Source: an uncultured Bacteroides sp. (GTDB taxonomy: Bacteria > Bacteroidota > Bacteroidia > Bacteroidales > Bacteroidaceae). Taken from it: DNA of 64,000 nucleotides. Positions 34,353 to 41,278 of this stretch are shown here, piece after piece (the stretch's first letter is position 1; each line of letters opens with the position of its first letter). The translations under genes and the position numbers were made by a program. Below the pieces are notes generated by a model. That model saw only the letters and a list, made by a program, of their open reading frames with translations, was not told the origin of the DNA and did not search any database. The stretch is taken from contig CANSEY010000005.1 in the NCBI GenBank assembly GCA_947646015.1, forward strand, positions 62,001-126,000. The letters are read 5' to 3'.

Positions 34353-37265
34353 ATGAAAAAAATAATAGTCTTTCTTCTGTGCCTGACAATGGGCACCAGT
34401 CTCCTCTTCGCTCAGGACATTGAGAGAAATATAAAAGAGCGGTTAACGGATTACTTTGCCAAATACACAGCGACAGCAAAAATCAGTACACCGAAACTGA
34501 ATAGTTTCGATATTGATTATGACCGCAGAACCATTCAGATTTATGCTTCGGAAAGCTTCGCTTACCAGCCATTTCTGCCGGAAACGGTAGAAACCATCTA
34601 CAATCAGATGAAGGAACTGCTCCCCGGTCCGGTAAACTATTATCAGATCACCATTTATGCAGATGGAAAGCCCATTGAAGAATTAATTCCCAACTTATAC
34701 AGAAGCAAGAAAAAGGATAAAGAACGAATGGCGCTGAACACCGAATACAAAGGTGCTCCATGGGTGAAAAACACTTCCCGCCCCAATGAGATATCCCGAG
34801 GATTGCAGGACCGGCATATTGCCCTCTGGCAAAGTCACGGTAATTACTATAAGAATGACAAAGGCGAATGGGGATGGCAACGCCCCCGATTATTCTGCAC
34901 TACAGAAGATATGTTCACTCAGTCTTTCATTCTTCCATATGTCATTCCGATGTTGGAAAATGCCGGTGCCATAGTGTATACTCCTCGCGAACGGGATACA
35001 CAAAAGAATGAAATCATCGTTGACAACGATACTCCGAATGCTTCCCTTTATTTGGAAGTAGGCAGTAAGAAAGCACGCTGGACGACTACTTCCGTGAAAG
35101 GATTCGCCCAGAAAAAAGCCATTTACAAAGACGGGGAAAACCCTTTCACTGACGGTACCAGCCGATATATTCAAACAGAAAAGAAAAAAAAGAAAAATAA
35201 GGATCAGGCTTTTGCCGAATGGGTACCTACCCTGCCGGCAACCGGAAAATATGCGGTCTATGTTTCATATCAGACACTACCCAATAGCGTGAGCGATGCC
35301 AAATACCTCGTCTTTCATAATGGGGGTGTCACGGAATTTAAGGTCAATCAGAAAATAGGCGGCGGTACTTGGGTGTATCTCGGAACTTTTGAGTTTGACA
35401 AAGGAAATAATGACTACGGTATGGTTGTGCTTAGTAATGAAAGTAGCGAGCATGGCGTAGTGTGTGCAGATGCCGTACGCTTCGGAGGCGGAATGGGTAA
35501 TATCTCACGAGGAGGAAAAATAAGCGGACTTCCCCGTTATCTGGAAGGAGCACGATATTCATCCCAGTGGGCCGGTATGCCATACGATGTATATGCCGGG
35601 CGTAAAGGAGAAAACGATTATACAGACGATATCAATACACGTTCCAATACAATCAACTATCTGTCGGGAGGCTCTGTCTATAATCCGGGACAAGCGGGTT
35701 TAGGTGTACCTCTGGAAATGACTATGGCACTTCATAGTGACGCAGGATGCAGTAAAGACAATGAAATCATCGGTTCACTCGGCATCTATACCACCGATTT
35801 CAATAATGGCAAACTAAATTCGGGAATGGACAGATATGCTTCACGTGATCTTGCGGATATCCTGCTGACTCAAATTCAGAAAGATATTCGTACGAACTAC
35901 AATCTACCATGGACACGCCGCAGTATGTGGAACCGGAATTACAGTGAGACACGACTTCCTGCCACTCCTTCCACGATTATCGAATTGCTCTCTCATCAGA
36001 ACTTTGCAGATATGCAGCTCGGCCATAATCCGAATTTTAAGTTTACCGTAGGACGTGCTATCTACAAGGGTATCCTGCAATTTATAAACAGTCAGCATGG
36101 CAAAGACTATGTAGTACAACCTCTTCCGGTCAGCAACTTCGCTATCCATTTCGGAAAAAAGAAAAATACACTGGAACTTACCTGGAAAGGGGAAGACGAT
36201 CCGCTGGAACCGACAGCCCGTCCACGGGAATATATGGTATATACACGTATCGGATACGGAGGATTCGACAACGGAACTCTGGTCAGCAAACCCTATTACA
36301 GTGTCAAAGTAGAACCGGGACTTGTCTATTCATTCAAAGTGACAGCCGTAAACCGGGGAGGAGAAAGTTTTCCTTCTGAAATCCTTTCGGCTTATAAGGC
36401 AAAACGTGAACGAGAGAGAATCTTGATTATCAATGGATTCGACAGAATCAGCGGTCCGGCTGTCATTAACACACCGGACAAAGCCGGATTTGATTTGGAA
36501 CAGGATCCGGGAGTGCCTTATTTGTCCAATATCTCTTTTTGTGGGGCACAAAGCGGATTCAACCGTTCACAAGCCGGAAAAGAAGGAGAAGGCAGCCTGG
36601 GACATAGCGGCAGAGAACTGGAAGGCATGGAGATAGCAGGAAATACGTTTGATTATCCTTTCATCCATGGAAAAGCCATTCAGGCAGCAGGGAAATACAG
36701 TTTTGTTTCGTGCAGCGACGAAGCGGTAGAAAATGGAATCGTCACTTTAGAAGATTACCCGATCGTAGACTATATACTCGGACTTGAAAAGGAAGACCCG
36801 ATAGCCAAAGCATATTACAAAACATTCTCTTCACCGATGCAAAGACTGATTACAAGCTATTGCCAGTCAGGAGGTAACTTGTTCGTCAGCGGTGCGTATG
36901 TGGGAAGTGACATGAGCGGAACACAAGGGAACCGGGAGTTTACAGAGAAAGTTTTGAAATACGGTTATCAGAACAGTCTGACAGACAAAAGTTCCGGTCA
37001 AATCAATGGATTAGGACGCAGCATCACGATCCCCCGCCTGCCCAATGAAAACAGTTATGCTGTTACAGCACCGGATTGTATTGTTCCGGTAGCTCCCGCA
37101 TTTCCAGTATTTACTTATGCACGTGGCAATCAGTCGGCAGGTATTGCTTACAAAGGGGCGGACTATCGTACCTTTATACTCGGCTTTCCTTTCGAAAGCA
37201 TTCAGTCCGAAACAGATCGAGCCAGCATTATGGCAGGGATACTAGGTTTCTTTACTCAGAAATAA
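34353..37265 (+). CDS. Amidase_3-like secreted protein with inserted golvesin/Xly-type domain (often annotated xanthan lyase)
   Basis: A 970-residue secreted protein (signal peptide GTSLLFAQ, residues 1-21). The fold looks like N-acetylmuramoyl-L-alanine amidase of the Amidase_3 type. Candidate zinc ligands are His162 (LWQSHGNYY), Glu185 (CTTEDMF) and His461 (MALHSDAG), and a catalytic Glu544 lies in STIIELLSHQNF. A golvesin/xanthan-lyase C-terminal-type beta domain (about 270-380: AEWVPTLPATGKYAVYVSYQ, GVVCADAVRFGGG) is inserted between the first and last ligands. An FN3-like domain follows at about 595-690. No lyase catalytic motif is seen, so peptidoglycan amidase is the better call. It has its own terminator. 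Confidence 0.75.
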   Translation: MKKIIVFLLCLTMGTSLLFAQDIERNIKERLTDYFAKYTATAKISTPKLNSFDIDYDRRTIQIYASESFAYQPFLPETVETIYNQMKELLPGPVNYYQITIYADGKPIEELIPNLYRSKKKDKERMALNTEYKGAPWVKNTSRPNEISRGLQDRHIALWQSHGNYYKNDKGEWGWQRPRLFCTTEDMFTQSFILPYVIPMLENAGAIVYTPRERDTQKNEIIVDNDTPNASLYLEVGSKKARWTTTSVKGFAQKKAIYKDGENPFTDGTSRYIQTEKKKKKNKDQAFAEWVPTLPATGKYAVYVSYQTLPNSVSDAKYLVFHNGGVTEFKVNQKIGGGTWVYLGTFEFDKGNNDYGMVVLSNESSEHGVVCADAVRFGGGMGNISRGGKISGLPRYLEGARYSSQWAGMPYDVYAGRKGENDYTDDINTRSNTINYLSGGSVYNPGQAGLGVPLEMTMALHSDAGCSKDNEIIGSLGIYTTDFNNGKLNSGMDRYASRDLADILLTQIQKDIRTNYNLPWTRRSMWNRNYSETRLPATPSTIIELLSHQNFADMQLGHNPNFKFTVGRAIYKGILQFINSQHGKDYVVQPLPVSNFAIHFGKKKNTLELTWKGEDDPLEPTARPREYMVYTRIGYGGFDNGTLVSKPYYSVKVEPGLVYSFKVTAVNRGGESFPSEILSAYKAKRERERILIINGFDRISGPAVINTPDKAGFDLEQDPGVPYLSNISFCGAQSGFNRSQAGKEGEGSLGHSGRELEGMEIAGNTFDYPFIHGKAIQAAGKYSFVSCSDEAVENGIVTLEDYPIVDYILGLEKEDPIAKAYYKTFSSPMQRLITSYCQSGGNLFVSGAYVGSDMSGTQGNREFTEKVLKYGYQNSLTDKSSGQINGLGRSITIPRLPNENSYAVTAPDCIVPVAPAFPVFTYARGNQSAGIAYKGADYRTFILGFPFESIQSETDRASIMAGILGFFTQK

Positions 37266-37295
37266 AGTACTCACGGATATAAGATTTATTTTCTG

Positions 37296-37326
37296 AAAGC
37301 CCGGATAAAAATATCCGGGCTTTTTT
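37296..37326 (+). terminator. Intrinsic terminator after the amidase-type gene
   Basis: A perfect 9-bp stem (GCCCGGATA with TATCCGGGC), an AAAA loop and T6 downstream. Confidence 0.92.
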
Positions 37327-37349
37327 AATCCGTTTTTCATTTTAAATTC

Positions 37350-37357
37350 TATCTTTG
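37350..37357 (+). promoter_or_regulatory. -7 element of the 105-aa gene
   Basis: TATCTTTG matches TAnnTTTG and lies 32 bp before the ATG at 37390. A T-rich stretch about 20 bp upstream could act as the -33 region. Confidence 0.6.
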
Positions 37358-37389
37358 CTCCTAGTAATAACCCTTAAAACTAAAAAACG

Positions 37390-37707
37390 ATGTATACTAT
37401 ACAAGCAAACCCTAGCGGTACACGCAGCATAGAGGTGTCCAGCGAAAATCTGAAAACAATCGAGAAATATGCCTTATTCCGCCATCTCATCGATAGTACC
37501 GGAATTGTAGACGAACCCGTACTGGATAAACTGAAACTAAATATTCGTTCCCTGATTGCCAGTCAGGAAGAGGACAGTAAAGAATTGCTGGATCTTTGCA
37601 TAGATGTTATTTATCACAATAACATGAAAGCATTCGGCCTGCAACAACTCATCAAGCTCTATCTCACCTGGCTTTCCACTCAGGATGCGGAAGAGGAGGA
37701 AGAATAA
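37390..37707 (+). CDS. Conserved hypothetical protein, 105 aa
   Basis: A 105-residue acidic, mostly helical cytoplasmic protein with no signal peptide; it ends in a run of glutamates (AEEEEE). I recognise no domain. Helical segments include ETIEKYALFRHLIDSTG-like and LLDLCIDVIYHNNMKAFGLQ stretches. Its stop codon overlaps the start of the next gene by one base (TAATG), so the two are translationally coupled and probably act together. Both lie between a strong promoter and a strong terminator, forming a two-gene operon. Confidence 0.75.
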   Translation: MYTIQANPSGTRSIEVSSENLKTIEKYALFRHLIDSTGIVDEPVLDKLKLNIRSLIASQEEDSKELLDLCIDVIYHNNMKAFGLQQLIKLYLTWLSTQDAEEEEE

Positions 37708-37931
37708 TGATTACGGTAGATACCTGCGGAACAACAGCTTACAGTCCTTTGATTCCTGCAATCAAAGCTATATGCGAGGCTCCTTTCGGTGAAACGCTCG
37801 AAATTATCATGAATCATGCAGATGCTTTCCAAGACTTAAAGGAATATCTTTCCGAGCAAAGCATCGGTTTTCGTGAAATCTATGACGGAGAGCAAATGAC
37901 ATTGCAATTTACAATCAATGAGAAGTTTTAA
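37707..37931 (+). CDS. TusA/SirA-like fold protein without the canonical cysteine
   Basis: A 74-residue protein that aligns along its length to the TusA/SirA family: VDTCGTTAYSPLIPAIKAI where TusA has D-x-x-G-x-x-CPxP, then GETLEIIMNHADAFQDLKEY and a final strand MTLQFTIN. The CPxP sulfur-carrying cysteine position reads Ala-Tyr-Ser-Pro; the only cysteine (Cys7) lies before the glycine. Sulfur transfer by the standard mechanism is therefore doubtful. It is coupled to the 105-residue gene. The call rests on pattern recognition and is moderate. Confidence 0.6.
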   Translation: MITVDTCGTTAYSPLIPAIKAICEAPFGETLEIIMNHADAFQDLKEYLSEQSIGFREIYDGEQMTLQFTINEKF

Positions 37932-37956
37932 AAAAACATCTTAATGATTGAAGTTA

Positions 37957-37995
37957 AACATCCCAATGAATAAAAAAATCATTGGGATGTTTTTT
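37957..37995 (+). terminator. Intrinsic terminator before ygiQ
   Basis: A perfect 13-bp stem (AACATCCCAATGA with TCATTGGGATGTT) with an A-rich 9-nt loop and a T tract. It separates the two-gene operon from the ygiQ promoter that follows at once. Confidence 0.92.
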
Positions 37996-38003
37996 ATTAT
38001 CCG

Positions 38004-38011
38004 TATCTTTG
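38004..38011 (+). promoter_or_regulatory. -7 element directly before the ygiQ start codon
   Basis: TATCTTTG ends 4 bp before the ATG at 38016. With a usual start site 5-8 nt after the box, the transcript would begin at or next to the start codon (leaderless). Confidence 0.6.
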
Positions 38012-38015
38012 CGGC

Positions 38016-39878
38016 ATGAAAGAATATCGATTGACCGATTGGTTACCTACCACCAAGAAAGAAGTGGAACTCCGCGGATGGGATGAACTGGATGTCATTC
38101 TTTTCAGCGGTGATGCTTACGTAGACCATCCCTCATTTGGCGCTGCCGTCATCGGGCGTATCCTCGAAGCGGAAGGTTTGAAAGTTGCGATCATCCCCCA
38201 GCCCAACTGGCGTGATGACCTGCGTGACTTCAGAAAGCTGGGTCGTCCCCGATTATTCTTCGGCATCTCTGCCGGAAGTATGGACTCGATGGTTAACAAA
38301 TACACTGCCAACAAGCGTCTGCGCAGTGAGGATGCGTATACTCCGGACGGCCGTCCGGATATGCGTCCGGAGTATCCTTCCATCGTATACAGTCAGATTC
38401 TAAAAAGACTCTATCCGGACGTTCCTGTTATATTAGGAAGTATTGAAGCGAGTTTGCGCCGTCTGAGTCATTATGATTACTGGCAGGATAAAGTTCAGAA
38501 AAGTATCTTATGCGATAGTGGCGCAGACTTGCTGATCTATGGTATGGGAGAAAAGCCGATTGTAGAACTAACCCGGAAAATGAAGGAACTGCTTCCTGCG
38601 GAGGATGCTTCATTGACAGCCGGTGAACTCAAGAAAATAGCGGGAACTATCCCTCAGATAGCCTATCTCTGCCGTGCGACAGAGTGGACTCCTACCGCAG
38701 ACGATATTCAGCTTTACTCACATGAAGAGTGTCTGGCTGACAAAAAGAAACAGACCAGTAATTTCCGGCACATCGAAGAAGAATCCAATAAATATGCGGC
38801 TTCCCGTATCACACAAGCGGTAGATAATAAAGTAGTCGTTGTCAATCCTCCTTATCCTCCGATGAGCCAGGAAGAGCTTGACCATTCGTACGATCTGCCC
38901 TATACCCGCCTTCCCCATCCTAAATACAAAGGAAAGCGGATTCCCGCATATGATATGATAAAGTTCTCCGTCAACATCCATCGGGGATGCTTCGGCGGTT
39001 GTGCATTCTGCACCATTTCCGCACATCAGGGGAAGTTTATCGTCAGCCGCAGCAAGGAGTCTATCTTGAATGAAGTAAAGGAGGTGATGCAGTTGCCCGA
39101 CTTCAAAGGGTATTTAAGTGACCTTGGAGGTCCTTCCGCCAATATGTATCAGATGAAGGGTAAAGATGAAGCGATATGCAAAAAATGCAAACGCCCGTCA
39201 TGTATTCATCCCAAAGTGTGCCCGAATCTCAATTCAGACCATCGCCCGTTATTGGACATATACAAATCGGTAGATGCCATCCCCGGCATAAAAAAATCAT
39301 TTATCGGCAGTGGAGTGCGCTACGACTTATTGCTCCATCAGAGTAAAGACGCCGCCACCAATCGCAGCACGGCTGAATACACACGCGAGTTGATTGTCAA
39401 TCATGTGAGCGGACGATTGAAAGTAGCTCCGGAGCATACCAGCGACCGGGTGTTATCCATCATGCGCAAACCTTCATTCGAACAGTTTGAAACTTTCAAA
39501 AAAATATTCGACCGTATCAACCGGGAAGAGAATCTACGTCAGCAACTTATACCGTACTTTATCTCTTCGCACCCCGGCTGCAAGGAAGAAGACATGGCGG
39601 AACTGGCTGTTATCACCAAGCGGCTGGACTTTCATCTGGAGCAAGTACAGGACTTTACCCCTACTCCGATGACTGTAGCCACCGAAGCATGGTACAGCGG
39701 ATTTCATCCCTATACACTGGAGCCTGTATTCAGCGCCAAAACACAACGGGAGAAACTGGCGCAACGACAATTCTTCTTCTGGTATAAGCCGGAAGAACGA
39801 AAGAATATTCTGAATGAGTTAAGACGTATCGGCCGACAGGATCTGATAGACAAGTTATACGGAAAGAGAAACAAATGA
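38016..39878 (+). CDS. ygiQ: YgiQ-family radical SAM protein
   Basis: A 620-residue radical SAM protein. The [4Fe-4S] motif CX3CX2C is Cys325, Cys329 and Cys332 (HRGCFGGCAFC). The N-terminal DVILFSGDAYVDHPSFGAAV block and the ILGSIEASLRRLSHYDYW segment are diagnostic of YgiQ (UPF0313). Extra cysteines at CKKCKRPSCIHPKVC probably bind a second metal cluster. The function of the family is not established. The start at 38016 is required to keep the conserved N-terminal block, and the promoter leaves almost no leader. It is monocistronic, between a terminator and the small RNA candidate. Confidence 0.93.
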   Translation: MKEYRLTDWLPTTKKEVELRGWDELDVILFSGDAYVDHPSFGAAVIGRILEAEGLKVAIIPQPNWRDDLRDFRKLGRPRLFFGISAGSMDSMVNKYTANKRLRSEDAYTPDGRPDMRPEYPSIVYSQILKRLYPDVPVILGSIEASLRRLSHYDYWQDKVQKSILCDSGADLLIYGMGEKPIVELTRKMKELLPAEDASLTAGELKKIAGTIPQIAYLCRATEWTPTADDIQLYSHEECLADKKKQTSNFRHIEEESNKYAASRITQAVDNKVVVVNPPYPPMSQEELDHSYDLPYTRLPHPKYKGKRIPAYDMIKFSVNIHRGCFGGCAFCTISAHQGKFIVSRSKESILNEVKEVMQLPDFKGYLSDLGGPSANMYQMKGKDEAICKKCKRPSCIHPKVCPNLNSDHRPLLDIYKSVDAIPGIKKSFIGSGVRYDLLLHQSKDAATNRSTAEYTRELIVNHVSGRLKVAPEHTSDRVLSIMRKPSFEQFETFKKIFDRINREENLRQQLIPYFISSHPGCKEEDMAELAVITKRLDFHLEQVQDFTPTPMTVATEAWYSGFHPYTLEPVFSAKTQREKLAQRQFFFWYKPEERKNILNELRRIGRQDLIDKLYGKRNK

Positions 39879-39899
39879 AACCATTAAAACGGCTTCCCT

Positions 39900-39931
39900 A
39901 TTGACTTTGCCTTTTAAATTTCGTATATTTG
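39900..39931 (+). promoter_or_regulatory. Promoter of the candidate small RNA
   Basis: A -7 box TATATTTG at 39924-39931 is preceded, 20 bp upstream, by ATTG at 39900-39903, matching the Bacteroides TTTG-N19/20-TAnnTTTG arrangement. No plus-strand gene follows for over 4 kb, so a non-coding transcript is expected. Confidence 0.6.
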
Positions 39932-39937
39932 TAGAAA

Positions 39938-40065
39938 CAAATCCGGAATCAAAAGCATGAAATGTACAAATATAAAGACATAAAGATATAATTTACATGT
40001 ATGAGAGTACATTGTAAGGAATAAGAATGGGGTGAAGTCCGCAAGGATTTTACCCCATTTTGTTT
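39938..40065 (+). ncRNA. Candidate small RNA, about 125 nt
   Basis: The stretch runs from the expected start site to an intrinsic terminator. The terminator hairpin (40026-40059) has a 15-bp stem closed by a GCAA (GNRA) tetraloop, with G-U pairs, followed by TTTTG. An upstream stem pairs AATGTAC (39961-39967) with GTACATT (40007-40013). There is no coding potential beyond an 8-codon ORF. It lies between convergent genes (ygiQ and the gene at 40320-41171). I do not recognise a known RNA family; it could also be only a processed 3' end of ygiQ mRNA. Confidence 0.5.
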
Positions 40066-40104
40066 AATTAATTCCTCTCATTCCGAAGAATTTGGCAAAA
40101 TATA

Positions 40105-40192
40105 GTTTATAATAAACTTGGGACCCGTTTATAATAAACGTCCTCACTATTTATTATAAACGTGCTGCGGGTTTATGAAGCAACTTGTATAA
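40105..40192. repeat. Four-unit 22-bp phased dyad array (GTTTAT-N-ATAAAC)
   Basis: Units start at 40105, 40127, 40149 and 40171, exactly 22 bp apart. The first two carry GTTTATAATAAAC, the third ATTTATTATAAAC (its mirror form), and the fourth only the left half GTTTAT. The 9-bp spacers are unrelated in sequence. Two helical turns per unit put all dyads on one face of the DNA. The rest of the 39879-40319 gap, outside the small RNA and this array, shows nothing clear. Confidence 0.8.
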
Positions 40193-40319
40193 GAAAGAGA
40201 AAACAAAAATCACAGATGACAGAAGAAAAGCATCAGACGCAAATATATTCACACATTTACAAAGAACAATATACTTTTACTAATGCCTTCCTGTTCTCTT
40301 TCCAATCATGATAAATAAA

Positions 40320-41171
40320 TCATGGGGCAACCTTTTCAGAAAGAGGAGCCGAATTAAAATTTATATCCTTTGTCGGAGTGATGGTATTGGTAGCTAACTC
40401 ATAAATGAAATACATGGAAAGAGCTGTAGAATATACAGCAAACTTAGTACTACCGGTTTTGTTGTAATATAATCTAAATGTACAAATATCAGTAGCTGAA
40501 ATGAATGGTTCATACTTCAAATGCGAGTGAACAGGAAAAGCAATCATCGGCATTTGTTCTGTAGCTTCCACCGGAATAAGTCTGGAATGAAATTTCTTCC
40601 ACGATTGAATTTCTCCTTTTTTATTAGCAATAAATAAGTAATCATTGCCGAAAGGTATGGCACGCCCTTTAGATACTCCTGAAATAGCATAGAATTTATA
40701 TCCATCTGCAAATGGTATGAGATCCCAATTCAGAGGATAATTATCGTAGCGATAAATTGGATATTTTTCATGGTCAGCAAGTTCACTCCGTATCTTTTCT
40801 TTTATCTTAGCCAAAAGTATTTCCTGTTCTGTTAAGTTCCTGCGGGTAGTTACTTCCGAACATGGAGCTGATTCATTAAGAAAAGTTGCCTCATAGATAC
40901 AATAAGACTGCTTATCAATAGCAACACATTTAATAGAATCGCCCTGGTGGTAAGTCAGAATATTCTGAATTGTTTCAATTAACCCCGGTTTGGCAAAGAT
41001 CATATCAGTGAAATTCCAGGCAGCCGTTTCATATCTGTACAAAGTATTAGCTTCTTCTACAATAGAATCACATTTCTGTTTGAGTTCAGCTTCCGTATAA
41101 CTCTCTTGCGAATACACCGTCAACCACGATGATAATAGGACGATCAATGTCAGCATGTTTTTCATATTCAT
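40320..41171 (-). CDS. Secreted protein of unknown function, 283 aa
   Basis: A 283-residue protein with a Sec signal peptide (LSSWLTVYSQ, near residue 22) and no lipobox, so probably periplasmic or secreted. I recognise no domain. The middle part has WDLIPFADGYKFYAISGVSK and PFGNDYLFIANKKGEIQSWK, beta-rich and vaguely like Bacteroidales secreted hypotheticals. It has its own promoter (41224-41231) and lies between mfd and the 22-bp array, transcribed in the mfd direction, with a 107-bp gap. No functional context. Confidence 0.7.
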   Translation of the reverse strand: MNMKNMLTLIVLLSSWLTVYSQESYTEAELKQKCDSIVEEANTLYRYETAAWNFTDMIFAKPGLIETIQNILTYHQGDSIKCVAIDKQSYCIYEATFLNESAPCSEVTTRRNLTEQEILLAKIKEKIRSELADHEKYPIYRYDNYPLNWDLIPFADGYKFYAISGVSKGRAIPFGNDYLFIANKKGEIQSWKKFHSRLIPVEATEQMPMIAFPVHSHLKYEPFISATDICTFRLYYNKTGSTKFAVYSTALSMYFIYELATNTITPTKDINFNSAPLSEKVAP

Positions 41172-41223
41172 TCTTTTTTAGATTTTAAATGGCTCTTACC
41201 TGTTCTTATCTGTGTCTTTAGAT

Positions 41224-41231
41224 CAAAGATA
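41224..41231 (-). promoter_or_regulatory. -7 element of the 283-aa secreted protein gene
   Basis: The minus-strand TATCTTTG is a full consensus match, 52 bp upstream of the ATG at 41171. Confidence 0.6.
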
Positions 41232-41278
41232 AGCATTTTTGAATATAAAAAACAAACATTGCTCTTATTATTTATCAA

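Noticed and set aside
34232..34423. A 63-codon plus-strand ORF upstream of the amidase-type gene
   Set aside because: It overlaps the true gene start in another frame and its product shows no recognisable feature. It might be a leader peptide, but nothing supports that.
40105..40192. CRISPR array
   Set aside because: The repeat unit is a 13-bp dyad with 9-bp spacers. No Cas genes are nearby and there are only four units, so CRISPR does not fit.
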